A DNA stretch of 28,757 nt from Pseudomonadota bacterium (GCA_023430685.1 JAEYZH010000191.1:1-28757), one strand, 5' to 3'; numbered from the stretch's first letter, positions 1 through 11,364 are shown. The notes: generated by a model not told the origin, from the sequence alone. Made by a program: numbers and translations.

Positions 1-92
1 GGTGCCGCCGGCGGGGCGGTCGGCGGATCGGCCGCGAACGCGATCGCGCCGGCGAGTGCGAACGGGAGCATCAGGGTCTGCGGATAACGCAT
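1..92 (-). CDS. N-terminus of an exported protein, probably carboxy-terminal processing protease (S41), partial
   Basis: Only the first 30 codons are in the window; the gene runs off the left edge. The visible peptide starts MRYPQTLMLPFALAG and continues with a hydrophobic Ala-rich stretch and FAADPP, which reads as a Sec signal peptide with cleavage near residue 20-21. A clear ribosome binding site (GGAGG, plus-strand 98-105 region) lies 5-6 bases before the ATG. It follows envC by 79 bases on the same strand. In many gammaproteobacteria the gene after gpmI and envC encodes a periplasmic C-terminal processing peptidase of family S41, so that is the likely product, but no catalytic part is visible. 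The start and export signal are seen; the function is inferred only from gene order. Confidence 0.6.
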   Translation of the reverse strand, partial: MRYPQTLMLPFALAGAIAFAADPPTAPPAA

Positions 93-171
93 CGGCAACC
101 TCCGGAACGACCTTGAGTGTAGCGCCGCGCGCGTGAGGGTGGTGTTGCCGCAGGCTCGCGGCCGCGCTCGT

Positions 172-1356
172 TCAGTTGCGCGCGAGCCAGCTGCGCGGAT
201 CGATCGCCTTGCCGTTTGCGCGCAGCTCGAAGTACAGCCCGGCCGCCTTCTGGTCCGCACTGGAGCCGCTGGTCGCGATCGCTTCACCGCCGCGCACCCA
301 GTCGCCGACGTCTTTCAGCAGGCCTTCGTTGCCGCCATAGAGGCTGAGGTAGCCGTCGCCGTGGTCGAGGATGATCATGAGGCCGTAACCGCGCAGCCAG
401 TCGGCGAACGCGACGCGCCCGTGCGACACCGCGCGCACGTTCGTGCCGGGTTTGGCTGCGAGCATCATGCCGCTGCTGCTGCGCCCCGAGTCGTCCTTCG
501 AGCCGAACGCGATCAGCACCTTGCCGCGCAGCGGCCACGGCAACGCGCCGCGACTGCGCGCGAACGGGCGATCGTCGGCGAGCTGGCGCGGGATGTCGGC
601 GAACACGTCGCGCAGGCGCTCGATGAGTCCCGCCAGCTCGGCCTCGTCGCGCCCGAGCGTCGCGATGCGCGAGCGCTGGTCCGCGAGCCGCGCGTCGATC
701 TCGCGCATGAGCGCCTCACGCGCGGCGCGCTCGCCGACGAGGCGCTGCGACTCGGCGTCACGCGAGGCGCGCGTCGCCGCGATCGCGGTGACCGCGTCGG
801 CGATCGCGCGTTGGACATCGGCGAGGCGCGCGAGGTCCGCGTCGAGCGTCGCGATGCGTCCGATCCGCGCGCGCTGGAAGTAGCGGTGGTAGGCGAGCAC
901 GCGCGCGACCGCGGCGACGTCGTCCTGCTGCAGCAGCAGGCGCAGTTCCTCGTTGCGACCGAGCGCGTAGGCCGAGCGCACGAGCGCCGCGAGCGCGGCG
1001 CGCTGTTCACGCAGCGCGGCCTCGAGCTTCGCGCGCTCGGCGTCGAGCGCGTCGTGGCTGGCCTGCTGCTCGGCCAGCTGCTGCTCGAGCTCGTGCAGCT
1101 CGCGCGCGATCGCGGCGAGCGCGAGGTCCTGCGCGCGCAACGCCTCCTCGGCCTCGCTGCGCTCGCCGCTCGTCGCGCGCTGCTCGGCCGCGAGCGCCTT
1201 GAGTTCGGTGCGCACGGCGTCGAGCTTGCGCCGCGCCTCGCGTTCCTCGGCCGAGGGCGCGGGAGCGCCGGTGGACTGCGCATGCAGCGCGCCAGCCGCC
1301 GCGACGCCGAGCGCGAGCAGCACGACCAGCCCCGCGATGCGTCCGCTCGCGGACAC
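172..1356 (-). CDS. envC: EnvC-like murein hydrolase activator (coiled coil plus degenerate LytM/M23 domain)
   Basis: The 394-residue protein has a signal peptide (about residues 1-26, ending LHAQ), a long Ala/Glu/Arg-rich coiled coil (about 35-255) and a C-terminal LytM/M23 fold (about 272-394). In E. coli EnvC sits in the periplasm with the FtsEX divisome complex and activates the amidases AmiA/AmiB to split septal peptidoglycan. Active M23 enzymes carry zinc ligands in an H-x-x-x-D motif and an HxH motif. Here the first site reads RSSSGMML and the second GLYFELR, so both are lost, which is the hallmark of EnvC-type activators rather than hydrolases. The start is GTG at 1356, directly abutting the TGA of gpmI in the same frame, so translation is probably coupled. 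Identification is good; the partner amidase is not in the window. Confidence 0.9.
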   Translation of the reverse strand: MSASGRIAGLVVLLALGVAAAGALHAQSTGAPAPSAEEREARRKLDAVRTELKALAAEQRATSGERSEAEEALRAQDLALAAIARELHELEQQLAEQQASHDALDAERAKLEAALREQRAALAALVRSAYALGRNEELRLLLQQDDVAAVARVLAYHRYFQRARIGRIATLDADLARLADVQRAIADAVTAIAATRASRDAESQRLVGERAAREALMREIDARLADQRSRIATLGRDEAELAGLIERLRDVFADIPRQLADDRPFARSRGALPWPLRGKVLIAFGSKDDSGRSSSGMMLAAKPGTNVRAVSHGRVAFADWLRGYGLMIILDHGDGYLSLYGGNEGLLKDVGDWVRGGEAIATSGSSADQKAAGLYFELRANGKAIDPRSWLARN

Positions 1357-2910
1357 TCAGCGCAGTTCGACGAGGTTGCGGCCGGTCATTTCGGCCGGCT
1401 GCGGCAGGCCCATCAGCGCGAGCACGCTCGGGGCGAGGTCGCGCAGCGCGCCCGCGTGCAGCACCGCGGGACGCCCGAGGTAGACCAGCGGCACCGGACC
1501 GACCGTGTGCTGGGTATGCGCGATGCCGTCGGCGTCGAGCATCTGTTCGAGGTTGCCGTGGTCCGCGGTCACGAGCATCTCGCCACCGGCCGCGCGGATC
1601 GCCTGCGCGAGTCGCCCGAGCGCGACGTCGACGGCCTCGACCGCGGCGATCGCGGCCGATTCGACGCCGGTATGCCCGACCATGTCCGGATTGGCGATGT
1701 TGCAGACGATGAAATCGAAGCGTCCGGAGCCGATCGCATCCACGAGTCGGTCGGTGAGCTCGGGGCAGCTCATTTCGGGTTTCAGGTCGTAGGTCGCGAC
1801 CTTCGGGCTCGGCACGAGGATGCGCTCCTCGCGTTCGAACGGCTGCTCGCGCCCGCCCGAGAAGAAGAACGTCACGTGCGCGTACTTCTCGGTCTCGGCG
1901 ATCCGGAGCTGCGCAAGGCCGAGCGAGGCGAGGTATTCGCCGAGCGTGTCGCGCATCGATTGCGGGGGCCACGCGATCGCGCTGACGCCGAGGCCCTGCT
2001 CGTACTCGGTCAGCGAGACGAATGCGGACAGGCGGATCGTGCGCGCGCGCTCGAAGCCGTCGAACCTCGCATCGAGGAACGCATGCGACAGCTCGCGCGC
2101 GCGGTCGGCGCGGAAGTTCATGAACACGATCGCGTCGCCGTCGGCGACGCGCGCGCCGCCGTCGACGATGGTCGGCTTCACGAACTCGTCGGTCTCGCCG
2201 CGCGCGTAGGCCTCGCGCAGTGCGCCGGCCGCGTCCTCGGCAGCGAACGGCGCGCTCGCATCCGCGATCGCCTCGTATGCGAGGCGCACGCGGTCCCAGC
2301 GCTGGTCGCGGTCCATCGCGTAGTAGCGCCCGCACAGGCTCGCGATGTGCGCGTTGCCGAGCGCGGCGCACTTCGCGGCGAGCGCCGCGACGCTCGCGGG
2401 CGCGCTTTGCGGCGGCGTGTCGCGGCCATCGAGGAACGCATGCACCGCGACGCGCGCGACGCCGCGGCGCGCCGCGAGATCGAGCATCGCGTGGATGTGG
2501 CGCTCGTGGCTGTGCACGCCGCCCTGCGACAGCAGCCCGAGCACGTGCAACGTGCCGCCGCGCTCCTTCGCGGCGGCGCAGGCCGCATCGAGCGCTTCGT
2601 TGTCGAAGAAGCTGCCGTCCGCGAGCGCGGCGTCGATGCGCGTGAGGTCCTGGTAGACGATGCGGCCCGATCCGATGTTCATGTGGCCGACTTCGGAATT
2701 GCCCATCTGCCCGTCCGGCAGTCCGACATGCTCGCCATGCGTGTCGACCAGCGTGTGCGGGCACTCGGCGAGCAGGCGCCGCCAGTTCGGACAGTTCGCC
2801 TGCGCGATCGCGTTGTGCGCGGTTTCCTCGCGATGGCCCCAGCCGTCGAGGATCAGCAGCAGGATCGGTCGGGGTCGGGCCACGGCGTCATTTCCATCGG
2901 TAGCGGTCAT
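1357..2910 (-). CDS. gpmI: 2,3-bisphosphoglycerate-independent phosphoglycerate mutase
   Basis: The 517-residue protein interconverts 3- and 2-phosphoglycerate in glycolysis and gluconeogenesis in the cytoplasm, using two metal ions (usually manganese) and a phosphoserine intermediate. Family length is about 510 residues. The alkaline-phosphatase-type metal site starts with LILDGWG (Asp22). The catalytic serine is Ser72 in GQMGNSEVGH, and a C-terminal metal motif TADHGNLEQM is present. It heads the gpmI-envC-ctp order common in gammaproteobacteria. The ATG at 2910 has no Shine-Dalgarno sequence; a TAGCAT hexamer ends exactly six bases before it, so the mRNA may be leaderless (see findings). 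No missing residues or frame problems were seen. Confidence 0.97.
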   Translation of the reverse strand: MTATDGNDAVARPRPILLLILDGWGHREETAHNAIAQANCPNWRRLLAECPHTLVDTHGEHVGLPDGQMGNSEVGHMNIGSGRIVYQDLTRIDAALADGSFFDNEALDAACAAAKERGGTLHVLGLLSQGGVHSHERHIHAMLDLAARRGVARVAVHAFLDGRDTPPQSAPASVAALAAKCAALGNAHIASLCGRYYAMDRDQRWDRVRLAYEAIADASAPFAAEDAAGALREAYARGETDEFVKPTIVDGGARVADGDAIVFMNFRADRARELSHAFLDARFDGFERARTIRLSAFVSLTEYEQGLGVSAIAWPPQSMRDTLGEYLASLGLAQLRIAETEKYAHVTFFFSGGREQPFEREERILVPSPKVATYDLKPEMSCPELTDRLVDAIGSGRFDFIVCNIANPDMVGHTGVESAAIAAVEAVDVALGRLAQAIRAAGGEMLVTADHGNLEQMLDADGIAHTQHTVGPVPLVYLGRPAVLHAGALRDLAPSVLALMGLPQPAEMTGRNLVELR

Positions 2911-2916
2911 CGCGCA

Positions 2917-2922
2917 ATGCTA
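2917..2922 (-). promoter_or_regulatory. Candidate -10 box of gpmI (leaderless arrangement)
   Basis: On the minus strand TAGCAT is followed by six bases and then the gpmI ATG, which places the expected transcription start at or next to the A of the start codon. No ribosome binding site is visible upstream. A -35 box is not convincing. Confidence 0.35.
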
Positions 2923-2942
2923 GCAGGCCTGCGACGGCGGCC

Positions 2943-2970
2943 TTGAACGGACGCGTCGCGTCGCCATAAA
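2943..2970 (+). promoter_or_regulatory. Candidate sigma-70-type promoter of the VNG-repeat protein gene
   Basis: TTGAAC (2943-2948) and CATAAA (2965-2970) are separated by 16 bases. Transcription would start near 2977 and give a leader of about 48 bases before the ATG at 3025. It lies in the 114-base gap between divergent gpmI and the repeat-protein gene. Confidence 0.5.
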
Positions 2971-3024
2971 CCCTGTGGCGCCGTGCCGCATCCAAGCCGG
3001 CACGAACGATCGATGGAGGCCCCC

Positions 3025-3681
3025 ATGCTGCGCAAACCCCTACCCGTGCTCGCTGCCCTGTTGCTCTCTCTCGCCGGCGCCGCGCAGGCGCGCGGCATCG
3101 ATGTCGACAAGGTCAATGGCTCGATCCACATCGACGGCAACCAGCAGGCCGGCAACCTCGAGACCGTGAACGGCTCGATCCGCGTCGAGGACGGCGGCAG
3201 CGCCGAGGACATCTCGACCGTCAACGGCAGCATCCGCCTCGGCGAACGCGTTACCGCGACCTCGCTCGAAACCGTCAATGGCGGTGCCGAGATCGGCGCG
3301 GATGCGCGCATCAGCGGCTCGGTCGAGACCGTCAACGGCAGCATCGTGCTCGGCCAGCGCGCCGAAGTGACCGGACGCGTCGAGAACGTGAACGGGCGCA
3401 TCGCGCTCGACGCCGCGCGCGTCGGAGAAGGCATCGTGACGGTCGGCGGCGACATCGAGATCGGCGCGGACTCGCACGTGGCCGGCGGCTTGCGCGTGGA
3501 CAAGCCGAGCGGCTGGTTCAACTGGAGCGACCGCAAGCCACGCATCGTGATCGGCCCGCGCGCGGTCGTCGACGGGCCGCTCGAGTTCCGGCGCGAGGTC
3601 GAACTGTACGTCAGCGACAGCGCGCGCATCGGCGCGGTCAGCGGTGCGACCGCGCAGAAGTTCTCCGGCGATCATCCCTGA
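3025..3681 (+). CDS. Small exported VNG-repeat protein, predicted beta-solenoid
   Basis: I do not recognise a named family. The 218-residue product has a signal peptide (MLRKPLPVLAALLLSLAGAA, then QARG) and six tandem units beginning VNG, plus a seventh beginning VGG, at about residues 30, 48, 66, 84, 103, 122 and 140. The period is 18-19 residues and the consensus resembles VNGSI-x-[IVL]-x5-[IVL]-x3-[LIV]-E-T. Such spacing of small and aliphatic residues is what a one-turn-per-repeat beta-solenoid gives, as in bactofilin-like or DUF4097-like proteins. An FNWSDRKPRIVIG stretch and a short C-terminal segment follow. The start at 3025 is chosen over an in-frame ATG at 2983 because GGAGGC precedes it by four bases and the signal peptide begins there. 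The gene stands alone, with a promoter before and a terminator after it. Role unknown; an envelope structural or sensing role is a guess. Confidence 0.8.
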   Translation: MLRKPLPVLAALLLSLAGAAQARGIDVDKVNGSIHIDGNQQAGNLETVNGSIRVEDGGSAEDISTVNGSIRLGERVTATSLETVNGGAEIGADARISGSVETVNGSIVLGQRAEVTGRVENVNGRIALDAARVGEGIVTVGGDIEIGADSHVAGGLRVDKPSGWFNWSDRKPRIVIGPRAVVDGPLEFRREVELYVSDSARIGAVSGATAQKFSGDHP

Positions 3682-3738
3682 CGCGAACGTACCGTCGCTG
3701 GTCCGCGCACCGCGCGTCGGGCCACGTACGATTCGCCC

Positions 3739-3767
3739 AAGCCCGCGCAGCCTTCCTGCGCGGGCTT
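3739..3767. terminator. Bidirectional hairpin terminator between convergent genes
   Basis: A perfect 12-base-pair stem (AAGCCCGCGCAG at 3739-3750 with CTGCGCGGGCTT at 3756-3767) closes a CCTTC loop. It lies in the 90-base gap between the convergent repeat-protein and beta-helix genes. The AA...TT ends suit termination in both directions, although the T tract is short. Confidence 0.75.
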
Positions 3768-3771
3768 CGCG

Positions 3772-6093
3772 TCACTGGCCGTCGAACCCGTCGGCGAAGA
3801 TCACGTCGCTGCCGTCCGCGCTCCACTCGAGCGTGATGCCGTCGAACAGTCCGTTGTAGGAACTGCCGCTCGCGTTCGGGTACACGGCCATGATCACCGT
3901 CAGCGAGCTGTTGTGGTTCCACTCGGACTCCGAGACGGTGACGAGTGACGGGGCTGACGCCGGGGTCCACGCGTCCAGCGTGGCCTGGGTCGGGAACGGG
4001 AGAGTTCCGCCGCGCGTGATCGCGCCGTCGATGCATCCTTCCCCGCCATCGAGTCGCAGTTCCCACAGCAGGGCCGTGGGATTCGCGAGTTGCGGGTCGC
4101 CTTCGGTGCGTGCCCACCCGTTGAGCGCGTAGGTGCCGGGGCCGGGCAGATGGATGCACTGCACGTAGCCGAGCAGCCGATCCCCGCCACCGCCGCCCGC
4201 GACCTGCGCGGAACCCGTGCCTGGCGTCGAACCCGGCGCATTGTTGACCTGGAAGTTGCCCGCATGCCCCACCGGGAGTATCCACAGGTTCGTGTCGCCG
4301 ACGAAGTCCCCGTTGAGCAGCATTGGCAGCAGCGACTGGCGTTCGAACGCGCCGACGTCGCGAACGCGCTCGGGGACCGGGCGCGGGACTGCGGGCATCC
4401 CCTGGTCCCGCGGCTGTCCGTAAACGTCGCGGTCGTCGCCCGTGATCGGCGGCGCGTAGTCGATCGCGGGCGAAGCGGCACGCAGGCGGTAGTCGCCGCG
4501 TTCGGGATCGACGAAGCGCGGTGAGGGCACGGTGATCGCACCCGGGCCACCACCGAGGCTCACGGCCTCGCTGGCAATCGTCCACTGCACCATGGGCGCG
4601 GAATCCCCGCTCAACGACGGCGTGCCCGGCTGCCAGATCAGCACGCGCTGCAACTCGGCACCGTCTTCGATGTCGAGCACCGAACTTCCGCCGATGATGT
4701 TGCCGACGATCGTGCTGTCGAGCAGCGCAAGGCCCCAGTCCGCGGCGTGTATCAACGTTCCGCTGACCTCATTGCCAGTCATGAGCATGCTGCAGGCATG
4801 GAAGAACTCGTTCGATGTCGCGTTGATCAGGTGGCCTCCACGATTGCCTTCGAGGACGATGCCGCGTGCGCCGGGCGGCACCCCGTCGTAGCTGCAACCG
4901 AAGTAGAGGCCGTAGGCACCATCCTCGGCGTGTATCACCGCGCCGCCGGTCGGTTGGCCGAGCGCGTCCTGGTCGACGTTCCCGGCGATGCGCGTGCAGG
5001 CTGCATTGGATGGGCACGGCACAGCCCCCGCAGGCGCGGAGAACTGCACGAACAGTCCACCCCAGTCCTCGAGGAAGGCCGCCGACCCCTGGGACGCGGC
5101 ATTGCCTTCGATCGTTGCATTCCACACGTACGCGTTCGCGAACTCATTGGCCAGGTAAAGGCCACCGCCGCCCTCGCCCGCGAAGTTCTGGTCGACTTTC
5201 GCCGGCACGCCTTCCGCGGTCGCGTGGAGGAACAGGCGACTGTAGGTTTCACCGTCTTCCCCCAGCACGGCCACGCCGCCGCCGTAGCGGGCGCTGTTGC
5301 CGTGGATCGCGCCGGCATTGCCGATGCCCGCGCTGCCGATCGTCGCCTGGCCATCGAGGCTCGTCGTGTTGTTGACGACGAGTCCGCCGCCGAATCCACC
5401 GACCGTCACGCCGAGCAGCTCGTAACCGATCGCCTCGTTGAACGCGATGACGCTGTTGGGCTGCACGACGTACAGGTTGACCGCTTCGGCGAATACACCG
5501 CCGCCACTGTCGAGCGCGACGTTCCCCGTGATGCCGACGCCTCCCTGGATGTACACCGCGGCGGCGTCACCGGTACCTTCCAGGTACATGCCGCCGCCGA
5601 GCCCCGCGGTGTTGTTGATGATCGCGCTGTTGCTGAGCGACAGCGTGCCGTTGCCGCGGTAGTAGATGCCGCCGCCCTTGCCACCCGTTCCAGACACGTC
5701 GCCATTGCGGATCGTCAGCATGTCGAGGCCGATCACGCTGCCGGTCGGGGCGTTGATGCGGATCACTGGCGCGGCGCTGCCGCCGAAGCCATCGAGGGTG
5801 GTGTGGGTGCTGCCGTCTATGGTGTTGCAGTCGGACCAGTAGCCTTCAAGCCACAACGTCTGCGCCGTGTTGATCACGATCGCCTGCTCGTTCCAGACCT
5901 GGCTGTGCGGGATGCGGATGAAATCCTCGCCGGGATTCGCCTCGGCGGCATCGACCGCCGCCTGGATCGTCGCGTGCGTGCAGCCTGGCTCCGTGCCGAC
6001 CGCGTAGACGGCGGCATGCGCCGGCGCGGCTGCAACCATCATGAGAACGGCGGTGAACCGCAACGAGCGGGACAGGGACGGGCAAGTCTGCAT
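3772..6093 (-). CDS. Secreted right-handed beta-helix protein with C-terminal jelly-roll-like domain and IFADGFD end motif
   Basis: The 773-residue product has a signal peptide (about residues 1-27, ending AAPAHA). A long right-handed parallel beta-helix follows (about 30-560), visible as recurrent GGG-[IVLM]-[YF] and N-x-A/I-x-G-N turns. Near residues 545-590 it has a module of the type SPAID...DRDVYGQPRD...DVGAFE, which other annotations call choice-of-anchor Q. Residues about 595-755 (LNGDFVGDTNLWILP and onward) look like a carbohydrate-binding-type jelly roll. The protein ends VIFADGFDGQ. Such proteins are exported and act as adhesins, polysaccharide-active enzymes or surface proteins; no catalytic residues can be assigned here. 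It is divergent from a second beta-helix gene at 6301, with 207 bases between them. The fold is well supported; the function is not. Confidence 0.85.
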   Translation of the reverse strand: MQTCPSLSRSLRFTAVLMMVAAAPAHAAVYAVGTEPGCTHATIQAAVDAAEANPGEDFIRIPHSQVWNEQAIVINTAQTLWLEGYWSDCNTIDGSTHTTLDGFGGSAAPVIRINAPTGSVIGLDMLTIRNGDVSGTGGKGGGIYYRGNGTLSLSNSAIINNTAGLGGGMYLEGTGDAAAVYIQGGVGITGNVALDSGGGVFAEAVNLYVVQPNSVIAFNEAIGYELLGVTVGGFGGGLVVNNTTSLDGQATIGSAGIGNAGAIHGNSARYGGGVAVLGEDGETYSRLFLHATAEGVPAKVDQNFAGEGGGGLYLANEFANAYVWNATIEGNAASQGSAAFLEDWGGLFVQFSAPAGAVPCPSNAACTRIAGNVDQDALGQPTGGAVIHAEDGAYGLYFGCSYDGVPPGARGIVLEGNRGGHLINATSNEFFHACSMLMTGNEVSGTLIHAADWGLALLDSTIVGNIIGGSSVLDIEDGAELQRVLIWQPGTPSLSGDSAPMVQWTIASEAVSLGGGPGAITVPSPRFVDPERGDYRLRAASPAIDYAPPITGDDRDVYGQPRDQGMPAVPRPVPERVRDVGAFERQSLLPMLLNGDFVGDTNLWILPVGHAGNFQVNNAPGSTPGTGSAQVAGGGGGDRLLGYVQCIHLPGPGTYALNGWARTEGDPQLANPTALLWELRLDGGEGCIDGAITRGGTLPFPTQATLDAWTPASAPSLVTVSESEWNHNSSLTVIMAVYPNASGSSYNGLFDGITLEWSADGSDVIFADGFDGQ

Positions 6094-6143
6094 GGCGAGG
6101 CTCTCGTGATCGGGGCACCAACGAGAAACGTCGCCTGCGCGCG

Positions 6144-6208
6144 AACCGGATCACGCCTGCATCGACGGTTCATGCCTGGAGGCCTGGAAGGCGGGACACG
6201 ATCCGGTT
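6144..6208. promoter_or_regulatory. Inverted repeat in the divergent beta-helix promoter region
   Basis: AACCGGATC (6144-6152) is repeated in perfect inverse as GATCCGGTT (6200-6208), 47 bases apart, in the 207-base gap between two divergent secreted-protein genes. It could be a shared operator or a looping site. No convincing -35/-10 pair was found beside it. A GGAG ribosome binding site for the plus-strand gene is at 6289-6292. Confidence 0.3.
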
Positions 6209-6300
6209 CTGCGTGATTGCGCGTTCCTCGGGATGTCGGCGGGTGCATTGCCCGATGCCGGCTGTGCCCACCATCCCTTCACGCGTCCGGAGCTTCCTGC

Positions 6301-7698
6301 ATGAAATCGATCCGCACCCTGCCGCGACCGCGGCCACCCGCCCCTGCGCTGGCCCTCGCGGGCCTGCTCGCGAGCCTGCCGATCGTCCCCGTGCTGGTCG
6401 CTGCGATGCAGCCGCCCGCACAGCGGCCCGGCCGCGGCCCGCTCGTCGTCACGCATTGCGGCGACGACGGTGTCGGCAGCCTGCGCGAGGCCTATGCAGC
6501 GGCGATCGACGGCGACGAGATCGACCTCGGGCAGGTCACCTGCGGCACGATCACACTGACGAGCGGGGCGCTCGTCGACGATGCGTCAGCCAGCTACGTG
6601 CGGATCACGGGACCTTCCAGCCTCTCCGGACGGACGCTGACCATCAGCGGCAACCACGCCAGCCGCGTGTTCGTGCACAACGGCGACGAAGCCTTGGTGC
6701 TGCGCAACCTTTCGATCGAAGCGGGCCGCCATCTCGACGGCAATGGCGGCTGCGTCTACTCGCGCGGCGGCGTGTTCGCGGACACGTCCGCGTTCTTCGA
6801 TTGCTCGGTTTCCGGCAACGAGGTGCGTGGTGGCGCGATCTTCTCGGAAGGCGACGTGCAGCTTCGCGCGAGTTCGATCAGCGGCTGCAGCGCAAGCGGC
6901 ACGAGCGCGGCCAGCGGCGGCGGCATCCATGCGCAGGGCAGCGTCATCCTGTACGCCGCGAGCTTGCAGGCGAACATCGCGATTGCCGCGAACGGTCCGG
7001 TGCGCACCGGCGAAGGCGGCGGCGTATTCTCGGCAGGCAGCGCGTTGATCGCATTTTCCACCCTGACCGGCAACCACGCCGTCGTCGGCGGCGGGGTGCG
7101 CGCGTACGGTCTGTCCCTTTACGACAGCACGTTGTCGGGAAACCTCGCTGAACTGTTCGGCGGCGGGCTCGCCCAGGTGGGCGGCACGCCGCTCGTCATT
7201 TCCAACAGCACCATCGCATTCAATCGCAGCGACGCCGGCGAGGGCGCGGGCGCCTATCTCGACGGCGCCGCAACCATCGACAGCACGCTGATCGCCGGCA
7301 ACACGCGCGGTTTCCCCGGCACCGCATCGGATCTCGCGGGCGCGCCGGGCAGCAGCGTCGCCGGCGCGAACAACCTCGTCCAGGCGACCGCGCTCGTGGT
7401 GCCACCCGACACGATGTCGGCGGACCCCCTGCTCGATCCCCTGCTGCAGGACAACGGTGGCCTGACGTCGACGCATGCGCTGCTGCCCGACAGTCCAGCC
7501 ATCGACCGCGGCGGCAATCCGCACGGGCTGTGTTGCGACCAACGGCTCCGGTCACCCGAGTCGGACCTCCCGTTCGAACGCGAGGTGGGCGCCGCGGCCG
7601 ACATCGGCGCGTACGAATCCGGCGCGCCCGATCGCATCCTCACCGACGGCTTCGACCCGGCGATCGAAAGCCGCGGCGTGCACGCATCGACGCGGTGA
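6301..7698 (+). CDS. Secreted CSLREA-type beta-helix protein with C-terminal ILTDGFD motif
   Basis: The 465-residue protein opens with a basic, Pro-rich N-region and a hydrophobic stretch (about residues 15-36), a signal peptide or signal anchor. CGDDGVGSLREAYAAA (residues 53-68) followed by GDEIDL matches the N-terminal motif found in many bacterial beta-helix proteins (the CSLREA region). Helical turns rich in GGG-[IV] and N-S-T/L follow to about residue 390. A SPAID...VGAAADIGAYES module occupies about residues 398-440. The C-terminus carries RILTDGFD, followed by a 13-residue tail. ATG at 6301 is chosen over an in-frame upstream ATG (6217) because GGAG lies eight bases before it and the signal peptide starts there. 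Probably a surface or extracellular protein; ligand unknown. It shares module order and end motif with its divergent neighbour and with the gene at the right edge. Confidence 0.83.
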   Translation: MKSIRTLPRPRPPAPALALAGLLASLPIVPVLVAAMQPPAQRPGRGPLVVTHCGDDGVGSLREAYAAAIDGDEIDLGQVTCGTITLTSGALVDDASASYVRITGPSSLSGRTLTISGNHASRVFVHNGDEALVLRNLSIEAGRHLDGNGGCVYSRGGVFADTSAFFDCSVSGNEVRGGAIFSEGDVQLRASSISGCSASGTSAASGGGIHAQGSVILYAASLQANIAIAANGPVRTGEGGGVFSAGSALIAFSTLTGNHAVVGGGVRAYGLSLYDSTLSGNLAELFGGGLAQVGGTPLVISNSTIAFNRSDAGEGAGAYLDGAATIDSTLIAGNTRGFPGTASDLAGAPGSSVAGANNLVQATALVVPPDTMSADPLLDPLLQDNGGLTSTHALLPDSPAIDRGGNPHGLCCDQRLRSPESDLPFEREVGAAADIGAYESGAPDRILTDGFDPAIESRGVHASTR

Positions 7699-7820
7699 CG
7701 CGGTTTGCGTCGAAAGCACGTTCCTCTCCGCTTGCAAGGCGCGCTCCGCGGAGGCGGTCGCGCCGAGCATCCCGGTTCCGCCCGCATGCATCTCCCCAAT
7801 GCAGCGTGGCGGGGCCGGGG

Positions 7821-7845
7821 CCGGGGCCTCGCACGACGGCCCCGG
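7821..7845. terminator. Possible hairpin terminator between convergent genes
   Basis: CCGGGGCC (7821-7828) pairs with GGCCCCGG (7838-7845) around a nine-base loop in the 189-base gap between the convergent beta-helix and kinase genes. There is no T tract, so factor-independent termination is doubtful. Confidence 0.3.
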
Positions 7846-7887
7846 GATCGAGCGTGCAAGCCGCCGCACGCGTGGCGGCGTCGCCTC

Positions 7888-10701
<2,814 letters not shown>

Positions 10702-10734
10702 GCCACTAGGAACGCCGGATCAACCGGTTTCGGG

Positions 10735-11265
10735 TCATTCCACCCGTTCGTGCAGGAACGAGCGCGCGAAGCGCCAGTCGCGCACGACCGACGCCCGGCT
10801 CAGCCCGAGCGTGTCGGCCACCTGCTCCAGCGGCAGTCCGGCGAAATAGCGCAGCTCGACGATCTGCGCCGCACGCGGATCGGTGCGTGCGAGCTCGGAC
10901 AACGCATCGTCGAGCAGCAACGCCTGCTCGGCGCTCTCGATCGACAGGTCGCTCGCGTCGCCATCGAGCGTGACCGCGATCCAGTCGCCGCCGGCGCGCT
11001 GGCGCAACCGCGCGCGCGCGTGGTCGGCGAGCAGATGGCGCATCGCGCGCGCTGCGTAGGCGAAGAACTGCTGCTGCTGCGCGAACGCGAGGCCCGGCTT
11101 TCCACCCATGCGCAGGTAGAGCTCGTGGACGACGGCCGTGGTGTCGAGGGTCCCGCGCTCGCGCCGCGCGAGTTGCCGGCCCGCCATCGCCTTGAGCCGG
11201 TCGTAGACTTCCATGAACAATGCGTCGGCGCTGGCCGGTGCATCCGGGAGTTCGGGCGTGGTCAC
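10735..11265 (-). CDS. ECF sigma factor of the kinase-associated type (TIGR02999/ECF43-like)
   Basis: About 176 residues from GTG at 11265. It has region 2 (VYDRLKAMAGRQL through FFAYAARAMRHLLADHAR) and region 4 with a helix-turn-helix (GLPLEQVADTLGLSRASVV), ending in RDWRFARSFL. That end signature and the LDTTAVVHELYLRM segment are typical of the sigma family that lacks an anti-sigma factor and is controlled by a Ser/Thr kinase. The gene directly precedes such a kinase. The start is uncertain: GTG at 11265 gives a length close to the family's roughly 180 residues, while another GTG at 11352 would add 29 residues without family similarity. Neither has a strong ribosome binding site. The regulon cannot be read from the window. 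Confidence 0.9.
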   Translation of the reverse strand: MTTPELPDAPASADALFMEVYDRLKAMAGRQLARRERGTLDTTAVVHELYLRMGGKPGLAFAQQQQFFAYAARAMRHLLADHARARLRQRAGGDWIAVTLDGDASDLSIESAEQALLLDDALSELARTDPRAAQIVELRYFAGLPLEQVADTLGLSRASVVRDWRFARSFLHERVE

Positions 11266-11364
11266 CTGGGGCCTGCATGCGAGCGGTCCGCGCCCAGTCT
11301 GCCCGATCCGCGCGCACGGATCGACCGCCGCGCGCGGATGGCCGCGATTCACCGCCCGCGCGCC

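Noticed and set aside
133..2946. Long plus-strand open frame of 937 codons opposite envC and gpmI
   Set aside because: Arg/Ala/Val-rich composition with no domain; it is antisense to two clearly real genes and arises from GC-rich codon bias.
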